A stretch of 47,876 nt of DNA from Deltaproteobacteria bacterium GWC2_42_11 (lineage in GTDB: Bacteria > Desulfobacterota > GWC2-55-46 > UBA9637 > GWC2-42-11), in assembly GCA_001797495.1 (NCBI GenBank), contig MGPS01000073.1, positions 1-47,876 on the forward strand, given 5' to 3'. The number at the start of each line of letters is the position of its first letter. Position 1 is the stretch's first letter. Shown one piece after another: positions 29,937 to 40,759 of this stretch. A program made the translations under genes and the position numbers. The notes beneath the pieces are model-generated. The model ran no database searches. It was not told the DNA's origin and saw only the letters and a list, made by a program, of their open reading frames with translations.

Positions 29937-31151
29937 CTATGTCCTATACGATGCATTGATTTTTACATATTCGTAAGATAAATCGCTTGCCCAGACTATT
30001 GCACTGCCTTTGCCTAAACCAAGTTCAATCTTTATGCAGATGTGTTTTTGCTTGACTGCCTTTGATGCCTTTTTTTCTATATCTTCTGCCTTTAGCCCTT
30101 TGCCTTTCGCCTTTTGCCCGTTCAATACAACAGGCACATCATTGAAATAGATGTTGATTTTTTCTTCTTTTACATCCACGCCTGCCCTGCCTATTGCAGC
30201 CATAATCCTGCCCCAGTTTGCATCCTCGCCAAAAAATGCTGTCTTAACAAGAAGTGAATTTGCAGCAGTATCTGCAACCCTTTTTGCATCTTTATTATTT
30301 TTTGCGCCTGTTATTTTAAATTCTAAAAACTTTGTTGCGCCTTCACCATCCATGACGAGCATAAAAGCAAGTTTTTTGCAGACCTTTTCAATCATTGCTT
30401 GAAAAGCCGCAAGTCGGGGGTCGGGGCTCGTGAGTCGTGGATTTTTTGCAAAGCCATTTGCAAGCACAAGTACAGTGTCATTTGTTGATGTATCGCCGTC
30501 TACTGTTATGCAGTTAAATGAATTGTCAACCGCCATTTTCAAAGTCTTTTGCAAAGCATTCCTTTCAATATTAACATCCGTTGCAATGAATGAAAGCATT
30601 GTTGCCATATCAGGCTTTATCATCCCAGCGCCCTTTGCAATGCCAAGCATGGAGATTTCTTTACCGTCTATTGTGCATTTTTCAAAGGCAATCTTTGGGA
30701 AGGCGTCTGTCGTCATTATTGCTTGTGCTGCATTCTCCCACCCATCGGTTGAAACTTTACTTGCTACATTTGCAATACCTTTTTTAATTTTATCCATTGG
30801 CAGAGGCTGTCCAATAACCCCTGTTGATGCTACAAAGGCAAGACCTTTTTTAATGCCAAGCGCATTTTCAGCAAGTTCAACCATTGTCTTTGCATGGTTT
30901 AAGCCCTGTTTTCCTGTGCAGGCGTTTGCATTCCCGCTGTTTATAATTACTGCCTGACACAAGCCGTTTTTGAGCCTCTGCATGCCAAGCAAAACAGGCG
31001 CTGCCTTGATTTTATTCTTTGTAAACACACCTGCCACAAGTGCAGGGACTTCAGAATAGATTATTGCAAGGTCTTTTTTCCTGTCCTTCTTTATCCCGCA
31101 GTGAATGCCTGCTGATTTAAAGCCGTTTATGGATAGATTCTGAACTTTCAT
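29937..31151 (-). CDS. argJ: Bifunctional ornithine acetyltransferase/N-acetylglutamate synthase
   Basis: INSGNANACTGKQG, STGVIGQPLPMDKI, KGAGMIKPDMATMLSF, NSFNCITVDGDTSTND; start taken at MKVQNLSING. Confidence 0.96.
   Translation of the reverse strand: MKVQNLSINGFKSAGIHCGIKKDRKKDLAIIYSEVPALVAGVFTKNKIKAAPVLLGMQRLKNGLCQAVIINSGNANACTGKQGLNHAKTMVELAENALGIKKGLAFVASTGVIGQPLPMDKIKKGIANVASKVSTDGWENAAQAIMTTDAFPKIAFEKCTIDGKEISMLGIAKGAGMIKPDMATMLSFIATDVNIERNALQKTLKMAVDNSFNCITVDGDTSTNDTVLVLANGFAKNPRLTSPDPRLAAFQAMIEKVCKKLAFMLVMDGEGATKFLEFKITGAKNNKDAKRVADTAANSLLVKTAFFGEDANWGRIMAAIGRAGVDVKEEKINIYFNDVPVVLNGQKAKGKGLKAEDIEKKASKAVKQKHICIKIELGLGKGSAIVWASDLSYEYVKINASYRT
30084..30118. repeat. Heptad array TTCTGCC TTTAGCC CTTTGCC TTTCGCC TTTTGCC inside argJ
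   Basis: 5 x 7 nt; encodes GQKAKGKGLKAED. Confidence 0.88.
30411..30438. repeat. Heptad array AAGTCGG GGGTCGG GGCTCGT GAGTCGT inside argJ
   Basis: 4 x 7 nt; encodes PRLTSPDPRLA. Confidence 0.75.
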
Positions 31152-31153
31152 AT

Positions 31154-33877
31154 TCACTTCCCGCAGCACTTTTTATATTTCTTCCCGCTGCCGCATGGGC
31201 ATGGGTCGTTTCTGCCGACCTTTGGTCCAACATGGACAGGCTTTGGTTTTTCTTCTGACAGGCGAGACGTCTGTCCTACATCATGTATCCTAGCCGCTGT
31301 CGGCATTTCACCTCTGCCCAGAACAAACTGCTGCCTTTTTCTTGTCTCTAAACCTGCCACATCCTCTTCCCTTGCAACCTGAACCCTGAAGAGCCTTTCA
31401 ACGATTTCCTCCTTCAACCTGCAAATCATGTCTGTAAAAAGGTCAAAACCCTCTTTTTTGTATTCCTGCAAGGGGTTTTTCTGTGCATATCCGCGGAGAC
31501 CTATCCCCTCTTTTAAATGGTCCATTGCAAGGAGATGGTCTTTCCAGAGTGTATCAATTGTCTGAAGCATTATGATTTTTTCAAGGTAGGAGAGTATTTC
31601 GTTACCCAATACTTCTTCCTTATGTTTATAAAATTCTTTTGCCTTTCCTGAGATTGTGTCTGCAAGCGCTTCTCTTGTATGAATATTTTCAAAGTCAAGT
31701 TCCATATGTGATGTAAACTGTTTGAAGACCGCATCCTTTATTGCCTTGATATCCCATTCCTCAGGATGGGTTTTTTCATCAATATGCGACAGAACAATAC
31801 CCTCTGCCATCTCATCAATGCATTCCGTTACAAGTTCCCGTAACCCCTCCTGTTTCAGTATCTGTCTCCTGTAATCATATACAACTGTCCTCTGCTGGTT
31901 CATTACATCGTCGTACTCAAGGAGATGTTTTCTTATATCAAAGTTGTGTGCCTCTACCTTCTTTTGTGCGTTTGCTATTGCCTTTGTAACAAGGTTGTGT
32001 TCAATAGGTACACCCTCATCCATACCCAGTCTGTCCATTATAGATGAAATCCTGTCAGAACCGAATATCCGAAGCAAGTCATCTTCAAGGGACATAAAGA
32101 ATTTTGATGCACCGGGATCACCCTGCCTTCCTGCACGTCCCCTCAACTGGTTGTCAATCCTTCTTGACTCGTGCCTTTCTGTGCCGACGATATACAGCCC
32201 TCCGAGTTCAATGACCTGTTTCTTTTCTTCTTCGCAGATATTCCTTGCTGCCTCAAGTGCTGCCTTATATTCAGGTGTTGTGTCGTCCTTACCTGCCCTT
32301 GTGGCAGCCATAAATTCAGGGTTTCCGCCAAGGATGATGTCAGTCCCCCTGCCCGCCATATTTGTTGAGAGGGTGACTGCACCGAACCTGCCTGCCTGCG
32401 CTACTATATCTGCCTCCTTCTCGTGGTGTTTTGCGTTTAATACATAGTGTTTTACCCCCTGCCTTGAGAGGAGGTTTGAAAGTTTTTCAGAATTCTCAAT
32501 TGAGATTGTGCCAACCAGCATGGGTCTCCCCTTTTCATGCCACTCCTTTATCTCGTTTATAACAGCATTGAACTTTTCCTTAACGGTCTTGTATATGAGG
32601 TCAGGGTAATCTGTCCTTATCATTGACTTGTTTGGCGGGATTACCATGACATCAAGTTTATATATTGCATGAAATTCTGCTGCCTCTGTGTCTGCCGTTC
32701 CTGTCATCCCTGCAAGTTTATTATACATCCTGAAGTAGTTCTGGAATGTTATTGTTGCAAGGGTCTGGTTTTCGTTTTCAATCCTGACATTTTCTTTTGC
32801 CTCTATTGCCTGATGCAGCCCGTCGCTCCACCGTCTGCCGGGCATAAGCCTTCCTGTAAACTCGTCAACAATTACCACCTGGCCGTCTTTGAGCATGTAA
32901 TCCACATCCCTGTGGAATAAGTTGTATGCCCTCAAAGCCTGATTCACATGGTGCAGTGTTTCAATCTGCCTCGGGTCGTAAAGGTTTTCAATGTTCAACA
33001 ATTCTTCAACCTTTGCAACACCCTCATCTGTCAGGATGACCTGCTTTATCTTCTCATCTATTGTAAAATGGTTATCCTTTTTTAAGCCCGGGATAATCCT
33101 GTTTATAGTGTAATACTTATCGGTTGATTCCTCTGCAGGGCCTGAGATTATAAGCGGAGTCCTTGCCTCGTCAATCAGGATGGAATCAACTTCATCCACT
33201 ATCGCAAAGTTTAGTTCTCTCTGGACATAATCGTTTATATCAAACTTCATATTATCGCGGAGATAGTCAAAGCCGAATTCGTTGTTTGTGCCGTAGGTAA
33301 TATCAGCCCTGTAAGCCTCCTGCCTTGTGCATGGTCTTAAGTGGTAATACCTCGGCTCCACCCTCCCCGGGAAGGTCGGGTCATAAATGAAAGATGCATC
33401 ATGCTGGATAATCCCAACTGTCAAACCAAGTGTATGATAGATTGGTCCCATCCACTGCGCATCCCTCTTTGCGAGGTAGTCATTCACTGTAACAAGGTGT
33501 ACACCTTTACCTGTAAGGGCATTCAGATATATAGGGAGAGTTGCAACAAGGGTTTTGCCTTCGCCGGTTTTCATCTCTGTAATTTTACCTTCGTGCAGGA
33601 CGATGCCGCCAATCAACTGGACATCAAAGTGTCTCATATTAAGTTTTCTTTTTGAAACTTCCCTTACAACAGCAAACGCCTCTGGAAGTATATCGTCAGG
33701 TGTTTTACCCTCATTAATTACCTTTTTAAGTTTGTCAGTTAAGCCTCTCAGTTCAGCATCATTCATGCGGTTCATTTCAGGCTCAATAGAGTTTATTTTT
33801 TCAACGAAAGGGGCAAGTCTTTTTATTTCTCTTTCGTTTTTACTTCCGAATATCTTTTTTAAAATATAACCTATCAT
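31154..33877 (-). CDS. secA: Preprotein translocase ATPase SecA
   Basis: 907 aa; [31 protein letters not shown]-terminal [18 protein letters not shown] zinc site. Confidence 0.98.
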   Translation of the reverse strand: MIGYILKKIFGSKNEREIKRLAPFVEKINSIEPEMNRMNDAELRGLTDKLKKVINEGKTPDDILPEAFAVVREVSKRKLNMRHFDVQLIGGIVLHEGKITEMKTGEGKTLVATLPIYLNALTGKGVHLVTVNDYLAKRDAQWMGPIYHTLGLTVGIIQHDASFIYDPTFPGRVEPRYYHLRPCTRQEAYRADITYGTNNEFGFDYLRDNMKFDINDYVQRELNFAIVDEVDSILIDEARTPLIISGPAEESTDKYYTINRIIPGLKKDNHFTIDEKIKQVILTDEGVAKVEELLNIENLYDPRQIETLHHVNQALRAYNLFHRDVDYMLKDGQVVIVDEFTGRLMPGRRWSDGLHQAIEAKENVRIENENQTLATITFQNYFRMYNKLAGMTGTADTEAAEFHAIYKLDVMVIPPNKSMIRTDYPDLIYKTVKEKFNAVINEIKEWHEKGRPMLVGTISIENSEKLSNLLSRQGVKHYVLNAKHHEKEADIVAQAGRFGAVTLSTNMAGRGTDIILGGNPEFMAATRAGKDDTTPEYKAALEAARNICEEEKKQVIELGGLYIVGTERHESRRIDNQLRGRAGRQGDPGASKFFMSLEDDLLRIFGSDRISSIMDRLGMDEGVPIEHNLVTKAIANAQKKVEAHNFDIRKHLLEYDDVMNQQRTVVYDYRRQILKQEGLRELVTECIDEMAEGIVLSHIDEKTHPEEWDIKAIKDAVFKQFTSHMELDFENIHTREALADTISGKAKEFYKHKEEVLGNEILSYLEKIIMLQTIDTLWKDHLLAMDHLKEGIGLRGYAQKNPLQEYKKEGFDLFTDMICRLKEEIVERLFRVQVAREEDVAGLETRKRQQFVLGRGEMPTAARIHDVGQTSRLSEEKPKPVHVGPKVGRNDPCPCGSGKKYKKCCGK

Positions 33878-33949
33878 GAAATTACCCCTTTAATTGTTAC
33901 TTTAAGCAGGATATTTTTATAGCATACGCAACTTGTATTATTCTACCCT

Positions 33950-33992
33950 AAAATAAAAAACCCTGCACAGAAAATCTTAATTCCGGCAGGGT
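33950..33992 (-). terminator. Intrinsic terminator of the M23 peptidase gene
   Basis: Minus strand ACCCTGC...GCAGGGT followed by TTTTTTATTTT. Confidence 0.7.
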
Positions 33993-34017
33993 CCTTTACT
34001 TTTGATTTTAAAGATTA

Positions 34018-34926
34018 TCAATCCAGTATATATTTATACGGGTTTACAGGGATGCCATTTTCCTCAATCTGGTAGTGGAGGTGAGGACCCGTGGTCTTGC
34101 CTGTATTGCCTATTGCTGCAATCTTTTCACCCCTTTTAATCTTTTTGCCCATATGGACATATATCTCTGAGAGATGACCGTATCTTGTTATAACACCGTA
34201 GCCGTGATTTATTACAAGCATCTTACCCATGGCAGGGTCTCTGTCTGTCTTTATTACTACACCGTTACCAGGCGCTGCCACATGGGTTCCAACAGCATTT
34301 GCTATGTCCAGCCCCTCATGAATACTCTTCAAACCTGTAAAAGGTGAGACCCTGTTGCCAAAACCTGATGTAACCCACCCGCGGACCGGCCATATAGCAG
34401 GGGTTGACGCCAGCATAGAGGATTGTTTCAGGAGGTGCTCATGCAGTTCGCTGAAACTCTTTTCCTGCTTATTTGCTTCTGCCTTCAGTTCGTTCAGGTC
34501 TGAATGTAGTCTCCGGACAAGGTTATTTTTTGCCTCTTCCGGAGCAGTAAGTATTTCATCAGTAGGGGACGGTCCACCCATGCCAAGATATTGTCCCTGC
34601 CCCGCTCCTCTTGGCTCCAGGTTTGTTATGATGCGGAGTTTCCTGTCGAACTGCTGTAATTTATTCATCTGCAGTTCAAGGTCAGATATTTTTGTTGAAA
34701 ATGCCTGGAGTTGCAGTTTCTGCTCAACATTTTCTTTTCTCAGGGTGTGGATTTCATAAGATTTAAATTTTAGTGAAACATAGTCATAGGCAAGAAAGGA
34801 CACGGCTATAAAGAATATGCCAAGTGTGATAAAAAATGTCCTTCTTGATAAGAGCGGAAATTTAAACCTTTTTATCCCCGAATGGTCTTCAGGGACAATA
34901 AATATATTAAAATGCTTTTTCTTCAA
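34018..34926 (-). CDS. M23-family (LytM) metallopeptidase
   Basis: Coiled-coil then FGNRVSPFTGLKSIHEGLDIA..GTHVAAPGNGVV..GHLSEI..IGNTGKTTGPHLHYQI. Confidence 0.95.
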   Translation of the reverse strand: MKKKHFNIFIVPEDHSGIKRFKFPLLSRRTFFITLGIFFIAVSFLAYDYVSLKFKSYEIHTLRKENVEQKLQLQAFSTKISDLELQMNKLQQFDRKLRIITNLEPRGAGQGQYLGMGGPSPTDEILTAPEEAKNNLVRRLHSDLNELKAEANKQEKSFSELHEHLLKQSSMLASTPAIWPVRGWVTSGFGNRVSPFTGLKSIHEGLDIANAVGTHVAAPGNGVVIKTDRDPAMGKMLVINHGYGVITRYGHLSEIYVHMGKKIKRGEKIAAIGNTGKTTGPHLHYQIEENGIPVNPYKYILD

Positions 34927-35176
34927 AAGAACCCCACAGAACTAAAATTATTATTTTTATGCCTAACTATATAAAAAAGGTTTGTTCAGCGAACCAACCC
35001 TTGTTAAAGAGAATTTGTTTGTGTGGTCATTTCGACAGGGCAATACTTTATAGTTTTTGCCCTCAAATAGCATAAGATTTATCATCTTGTCAAGGATTTT
35101 TTGGATAAATTTTGCTGTTGAAAAAAAAGGTTTTGTGGTAAATAAGGGTGCAAACAGGAATATATCTTCACATAAC

Positions 35177-35202
35177 CCAAAAAATGCAGTTGCATTTTTT
35201 GG
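35177..35202. repeat. Perfect 26-nt palindrome CCAAAAAATGCA-GT-TGCATTTTTTGG
   Basis: 12-bp arms, 2-nt centre, in the M23-nadK intergenic region. Confidence 0.8.
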
Positions 35203-35327
35203 CAAATGCAATCTTTGGCCAAATACTGCGTCAAATCTGGCTGTCCAAATACTCACATACTTAAAACAGTATGCTCCGTTTTGTCCAGCCATCTTTTCCT
35301 TGTCTTTGGCTCAAATCTTGCGTTTGA

Positions 35328-35360
35328 CCCGAAAAATAAAAACCAAATGCATTTTTCGGG
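35328..35360 (+). promoter_or_regulatory. Hairpin in the nadK 5' leader (CCCGAAAAAT...ATTTTTCGGG)
   Basis: 10-bp perfect arms, 13-nt loop, ends 15 nt before the nadK start. Confidence 0.5.
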
Positions 35361-35375
35361 ATAAGAGGGTGAGAG

Positions 35376-36200
35376 ATGAAGAAGATAGGGATAATTACAA
35401 AAAAACCAAAAGCCGTCCCGTTAAGCGGGGAGATTGCACAGTGGCTGGCAAACAGAGGGGTTGAGGTTTTTCTGGACGCTGACTATGAGGGTGAGAATAC
35501 TTTACGCAGTAATATAGACAAAATAGAACTCCTGATGGTTTTGGGTGGTGACGGCACCATCCTCCATGCTGCCCGTTTTTTGAACGGGAGGAAAATACCA
35601 ATACTGGGGATAAACCTGGGCAGCCTCGGCTTCCTTACAGAAATAACAGTGGATGAAATATACCCTGTTATGGAGGACATCATTGCCTGTAAGTTTGAAA
35701 CAGATGAGAGGATGATGCTCTCTGTGGATGTCATTAAAAAGGAAGGTGAAAGGTCAAGCCATATTGTCTTAAATGATGTTGTTATAAAAGGCACGACATC
35801 AAGGCTTATAAACATTGAAACCCGTATAAACAAGGAACATGTTACAACATACAGGGCAGACGGGCTTATAATTGCAACACCAACAGGTTCAACAGCATAT
35901 TCTCTTGCAGCAGGGGGTCCGATTCTCTATCCTACAATCCATTCTATAATCGTTTCACCTATATGCCCGTTTACCTTAACAAACAGACCTGTGGTTATAC
36001 CTGACTGGATGACTGTTGATGTAAATGTTAAAGGGGCGGAGCCCAATGTTTTCCTTACACTTGATGGACAGGTGAATATCAAATTGAATATCGCTGACAT
36101 TGTAGAGGTCAAAAGGGCAGATTCCTGCATATATCTTATAAAATCTCCGAGCAGGAGTTATTTTGATGTATTAAGGACAAGGCTCCGGTGGGCAGAGTAA
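35376..36200 (+). CDS. nadK: NAD kinase
   Basis: LMVLGGDGTILHAARFL, LGSLGFLTEI, TPTGSTAYSLAAGGPI. Confidence 0.97.
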   Translation: MKKIGIITKKPKAVPLSGEIAQWLANRGVEVFLDADYEGENTLRSNIDKIELLMVLGGDGTILHAARFLNGRKIPILGINLGSLGFLTEITVDEIYPVMEDIIACKFETDERMMLSVDVIKKEGERSSHIVLNDVVIKGTTSRLINIETRINKEHVTTYRADGLIIATPTGSTAYSLAAGGPILYPTIHSIIVSPICPFTLTNRPVVIPDWMTVDVNVKGAEPNVFLTLDGQVNIKLNIADIVEVKRADSCIYLIKSPSRSYFDVLRTRLRWAE

Positions 36201-36203
36201 TCT

Positions 36204-37892
36204 ATGCTTCTTGAAATCAGCATTAAAGACTTTGCCATTATTGATAACCTTAATGTTTCCTTTAATAAAGGGCTCAACATCCTTACAGGCGAGACTGGCG
36301 CAGGGAAATCTATAATAATAGATGCTGTTAAACTCATCCTCGGCGACAGGGTTACAGGCGAGGTTATAAGGTCATCCTGCGATGAGGCAGCAGTTGAGGC
36401 TGTATTTGATATATCAGGGGAGCAGGGCATTGAAGAATTCCTTGATGCATCAGGGGTTGCAGCGCCTGAAGGCGGCAGTCTTATTGTAAAAAGGGTGGTC
36501 TCCCGGACAGGCAGAAACAGGGTTTTTATAAACGGGAGCAATTCAACAGTCTCAATACTAGCAGAACTTGGCAGGAACCTTGTTGACATATATGGTCAGC
36601 ACGACCATCAGTCCCTTATAAACCCTGAAACACATATTGATATACTTGACAGTTTTGCTGGTCTAATCCCTTTGCGCAGCAGGGTTAATGAGTTATTCAG
36701 CAGGTTTTCGGCAGCAAGAAGTGAACTGGAAAAAATTAAAGAAAATCTCAGGGTGAATAAAGAAAAACAGGACTTTCTTGTATTCCAATCCCATGAGATA
36801 GGTTCTGCAGCACTTAAACAGGGTGAGGATGAAGAACTTAAAAAGGAAAGGGAAAAACTTGTAAATGCAGAGAGGCTGCTTGAAGCAGCAAACAGTGGGC
36901 ACGAAATTTTATACTCGTCATCAGGTTCGGTTGTTGAAAAAATAGGGCAGGCGCTGAACAGATTAAAGGATGCCTTAAAATATGACGAAGACCTTGCAAA
37001 AACTGCCGAAATCCTTGAATCATGTCTTTATCAGGTTGAAGACATATCCGCATTGCTCAGAGACTATTCGCAGGACATAACATTTGACCCCAAATACCTT
37101 GAAGATGTGGATAACAGGCTTGATTTGATAAACAAACTCAAGAAGAAATACGGACAGACAATCCAGGAGATTATTGACAGGAAGGCAGAGATAGACATGG
37201 AACTTGAGTTGGCAGCATCCTGCGGCGAAAAGATTTCAGAACTTGAACAGGAGGTTGAGATAATAAAAAAGGAGGCACTTGAAATTGCAGCGGAACTGTC
37301 AAAGAAAAGGAAAACTACGGTAAAAAACCTTAAAAATACTGTGGAGGCTGAACTTGAACTCCTTAACATGAAGAAGACTGTATTTGAACCGAGGATGGAG
37401 GAGTTGAAGGGAGAAGATGGCTCTATAAGGCTTACTGCCAGCGGTATAGACAGGATTGAATTTTTCATATCCCCTAATGTAGGGGAGGAGCCCAAGCCGC
37501 TTGCAAAGATTGCATCAGGCGGAGAACTTTCCAGGATAATGCTGGCGCTCAAGAGGGTTGCTGCAAGGGCAGCAAGCGTCCCTGTATTGATATTTGATGA
37601 AATAGATGCAGGGATAGGCGGCGGGACTGCAGAGGCAGTCGGCAGAAAACTTAAAGAGGTTTCACAAGAGCATCAGGTAATCTGCATAACACACCTCCCC
37701 CAGATAGCGGCGTATGCGGACAGACATTATTTTGTGTCAAAGGTTGTAAAAGGTTCAAGGACAGTTGCTGAAATTAAGGAGTTGAGCGGTAACGAAAGGA
37801 CAGGAGAAATCTCCAGGATGCTCGGCGGTATGAAGATTACAGACAAGACAAGAGAGCATGCGCGGGAGATGCTGGAAAATGCCAGAAAGTAG
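36204..37892 (+). CDS. recN: DNA repair protein RecN
   Basis: GLNILTGETGAGKSIIIDAV, NLVDIYGQHDHQSLI, IASGGELSRIMLALK, FDEIDAGIGG. Confidence 0.97.
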   Translation: MLLEISIKDFAIIDNLNVSFNKGLNILTGETGAGKSIIIDAVKLILGDRVTGEVIRSSCDEAAVEAVFDISGEQGIEEFLDASGVAAPEGGSLIVKRVVSRTGRNRVFINGSNSTVSILAELGRNLVDIYGQHDHQSLINPETHIDILDSFAGLIPLRSRVNELFSRFSAARSELEKIKENLRVNKEKQDFLVFQSHEIGSAALKQGEDEELKKEREKLVNAERLLEAANSGHEILYSSSGSVVEKIGQALNRLKDALKYDEDLAKTAEILESCLYQVEDISALLRDYSQDITFDPKYLEDVDNRLDLINKLKKKYGQTIQEIIDRKAEIDMELELAASCGEKISELEQEVEIIKKEALEIAAELSKKRKTTVKNLKNTVEAELELLNMKKTVFEPRMEELKGEDGSIRLTASGIDRIEFFISPNVGEEPKPLAKIASGGELSRIMLALKRVAARAASVPVLIFDEIDAGIGGGTAEAVGRKLKEVSQEHQVICITHLPQIAAYADRHYFVSKVVKGSRTVAEIKELSGNERTGEISRMLGGMKITDKTREHAREMLENARK

Positions 37893-37908
37893 CATTTTTC
37901 AGCGTCAA

Positions 37909-39159
37909 CTACTTGCTCATTGAATTAAGAAAATCCTTGTTTGAATTTGTGTTCTGAATCTTTTCAAGCAGGAATTCCATGCTCTCCACAGGGTTCAGCG
38001 GCTGGAGAACCTTTCTTAATATCCATATGCGGTTAAGTGTCTCTTTTGGCAGGAGGAGTTCTTCTTTCCTTGTGCCTGAGCGGTTTAAATCAATTGCAGG
38101 GAATATCCTCCTGTCTGCAAGTTTTCTGTCAAGGGCTATCTCCATATTGCCTGTCCCTTTGAACTCTTCAAAAATAACTTCGTCCATACGGCTCCCTGTT
38201 TCAACGAGTGCTGTTGCAAGGATGGTTAAACTGCCGCCTTCTTCTATGTTTCTTGCAGCGCCAAAAAATCTCTTTGGTTTGTGCAAGGCATTTGAGTCAA
38301 CACCGCCTGAAAGAACCTTCCCGCTCGGCGGGACAACTGTGTTGTAAGCCCTTGCCAGCCTTGTAATTGAATCAAGCAATATCACAACATCCTTCTGATG
38401 TTCAACAAGCCTTTTTGCCTTTTCAATGACCATCTCAGCGACCTGCACATGCCGCTGTGCAGGTTCATCAAATGTGGATGATATTACCTCACCCTTTACA
38501 GAGCGCTGCATATCAGTAACCTCTTCAGGTCTTTCGTCGATGAGAAGGACTATAAGGACTATTTCAGGATGGTTTTTGGTTATACTGTTTGCTATCTTCT
38601 GGAGGAGAACTGTTTTACCTGCCCTCGGCGGAGACACAATGAGTCCGCGCTGACCCATGCCAATGGGTGTGAACAGGTCCATTATACGCATTGATAAATC
38701 ACCTTTGGGGGGTGTTTCCAATTTTATCTTTTCCTGCGGGTATAAAGGTGTGAGGTTGTCAAATAATATCTTCTCACGGGCTATCTCAGGGTCCTCATAA
38801 TTTACCTTTTCTACCTTTAACAAGGCAAAGTACCTTTCACCCTCCTTTGGAGGTCTTATCTGACCTGAAACTATATCCCCTGTCCTCATATTAAATCTCC
38901 TTATCTGGGACGGGGAGACATATATATCATCAGGGCCCGGCAGGTAGTTATAATCAGGCGCCCTCAGGAAACCAAAACCGTCAGGGAGTGTTTCCAGAAC
39001 CCCCTCGCCGTATATGAGTCCATTTTGTGCTGCCTGAGATTGCAGCAGGGCAAATATCAGATCCTGCCTTCTCATACTTGTTGCCCCTTCTATACTATAC
39101 TGCCTGGCAAGGGTAGTAAGGTCGCCGATCTTTTTTTCCTTGAGTTCCTTAAGATTCAT
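37909..39159 (-). CDS. rho: Transcription termination factor Rho
   Basis: [45 protein letters not shown]. Confidence 0.98.
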   Translation of the reverse strand: MNLKELKEKKIGDLTTLARQYSIEGATSMRRQDLIFALLQSQAAQNGLIYGEGVLETLPDGFGFLRAPDYNYLPGPDDIYVSPSQIRRFNMRTGDIVSGQIRPPKEGERYFALLKVEKVNYEDPEIAREKILFDNLTPLYPQEKIKLETPPKGDLSMRIMDLFTPIGMGQRGLIVSPPRAGKTVLLQKIANSITKNHPEIVLIVLLIDERPEEVTDMQRSVKGEVISSTFDEPAQRHVQVAEMVIEKAKRLVEHQKDVVILLDSITRLARAYNTVVPPSGKVLSGGVDSNALHKPKRFFGAARNIEEGGSLTILATALVETGSRMDEVIFEEFKGTGNMEIALDRKLADRRIFPAIDLNRSGTRKEELLLPKETLNRIWILRKVLQPLNPVESMEFLLEKIQNTNSNKDFLNSMSK

Positions 39160-39426
39160 AGATTCTCCTTCTTAAATAATACCTGAAATTTATACTGCAA
39201 GGAAAAAATACCTGCAAGTATTTATCAGGTGTGTTAACAGACTATTTCTGCGTGGCAATATTTAACCAGTTCTAATCATCTAATCAATTTTGACAGGAAT
39301 GGACTACAGATTTTATTTCCTTCTATCCGGCACCTATGAAGATTGTAAGACATTGGTAAGATAATAAGATAAAATGATAAAATTGTTATACCTGAATGGT
39401 TTATTGTTGGCCGATAAGTTTGTTAC

Positions 39427-39454
39427 TTGACACTATGGTAGTATAGTGTATCAA
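39427..39454 (+). promoter_or_regulatory. Promoter with palindromic operator ACACTAT-GGTAGT-ATAGTGT between -35 and -10
   Basis: TTGACA 39427-39432, palindrome 39430-39449, TATCAA 39449-39454 (16-nt spacer). Confidence 0.5.
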
Positions 39455-39513
39455 ATGATGTCAACATATTTTTTTCTTGACTTTAAAAAAAATAAACAAG
39501 TAGAATAGATGCC

Positions 39514-39924
39514 ATGAAACGTGCGGCAGTTATTTTTACAGTGTTTGTAATGGTAACCTTAAACCTTAAGGTGCTTGCTCATGCAGTAACTGCACCGCCT
39601 GCAAAGACAAGGTTCGTGCTGTTCTGTATGACATCTAAAGGCAGTCAGGCTTCGTGCTCCCACAAAAACTGCCCGCTGCATGATAATAGCAAACATGACA
39701 CATCCAAAGAGGACAATCTAATCTATTGCGAAACAAGGATAGAATGCGGCGCGGCACATAATAATGAAACTACTGTTTTATCTGCGAATGATGCAATATA
39801 TATCCATAGTACGCAAACACTGGAAAATTACCAGCCAGAAATCTGCTTAAATAATAAGGAATATCAAGTCCTTAAATATTCTTTCAGTCTCCGAATAGAC
39901 AAACCTCCAAAGCACACCTTTTAA
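39514..39924 (+). CDS. Secreted small Cys/His-rich protein
   Basis: 136 aa, signal peptide, SCSHKNCPLHDNSKHDTSKEDN..YCETRIEC. Confidence 0.55.
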   Translation: MKRAAVIFTVFVMVTLNLKVLAHAVTAPPAKTRFVLFCMTSKGSQASCSHKNCPLHDNSKHDTSKEDNLIYCETRIECGAAHNNETTVLSANDAIYIHSTQTLENYQPEICLNNKEYQVLKYSFSLRIDKPPKHTF

Positions 39925-40063
39925 CCCCCAAAGGGCATTCCTGCCCGCCAATATTCACTTTATTTATTTAAAGCCGTTTTGAAGTTGTTTACAGCAGCCG
40001 TTCATTTTTTACTACAGGTATATTGAGACAGCGGCTGCCCAAAAAATATATTGAGAGGAAACA

Positions 40064-40663
40064 ATGCAAGTGTACAAAAAAAAGTTTTTTACCTCTTTCC
40101 TGCTGCTGGGTATTTATTGTATGCAGATGTTTTTTTTAACTGCATGCACCAGCGAAAAGAAGAACACGGGTGAAAACCTGCTCGGCATACCCGCACCGGA
40201 TTTCAGGCTTAAAGACATACACGGAGAAGAGGTTGCCATTAGCAAAGTAAAGGGGAAGGTAATCCTTTTAAGGTTCTGGTCAACAAGGTGCGTTTCATGC
40301 AAAGAGGAGATGCCTAAATTGGAAGCAAGTTATAAAAAACTTAAGGAAAAGGGTTTTGAGATACTGGCAGTAAATGTAGAAGACCCTTTGGAAAAGGCTA
40401 TGGATTTTGCCCATGAACTGAATCTTACATATCCAATCCTGATAGATGAAGACCAGAAGGCTGCAAACCAATATAAGGTCTTTGGGGTGCCGACATCGTT
40501 TTTTATAGATAAGGAAGGGGTTGTAAGGGGCAGGGTATTCGGTGAACTGGATGAAAAGGGCATAGAAAATATTGTAGTGCCACTGTTGGAAGGCATTGCC
40601 TTAGCACCGAGGATTAAAGAAGAGAAAAACGAAGAGGTTCATAACCACAGTAATCACCAGTAA
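40064..40663 (+). CDS. TlpA/ResA-like thioredoxin-fold lipoprotein with His-rich tail
   Basis: Lipobox LTACTS; RFWSTRCVSCKEEMPKLEASYKKLKEKGFEILAVN; tail EEVHNHSNHQ. Confidence 0.88.
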   Translation: MQVYKKKFFTSFLLLGIYCMQMFFLTACTSEKKNTGENLLGIPAPDFRLKDIHGEEVAISKVKGKVILLRFWSTRCVSCKEEMPKLEASYKKLKEKGFEILAVNVEDPLEKAMDFAHELNLTYPILIDEDQKAANQYKVFGVPTSFFIDKEGVVRGRVFGELDEKGIENIVVPLLEGIALAPRIKEEKNEEVHNHSNHQ

Positions 40664-40672
40664 GCGGTAGGC

Positions 40673-40747
40673 AAGCGAAAAACGAAAAGCGAAAAACTAA
40701 AAATTAATACACCTTTATTTTACGCCTTTTGCTTTTCACTTTTAACA
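40673..40747. repeat. Palindromic heptad array
   Basis: AAGCGAA AAACGAA AAGCGAA AAACTAA AAATTAA, then TTTATTT TACGCCT TTTGCTT TTCACTT TTAACAG (reverse-complement words). Confidence 0.8.
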
Positions 40748-40759
40748 GGTAACTGATAT

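Noticed and set aside
34963-35292. 109-aa minus-strand ORF in the M23-nadK spacer
   Set aside because: Overlaps strong palindromes and has no recognised domain or clear RBS; more likely repeat-like non-coding DNA.
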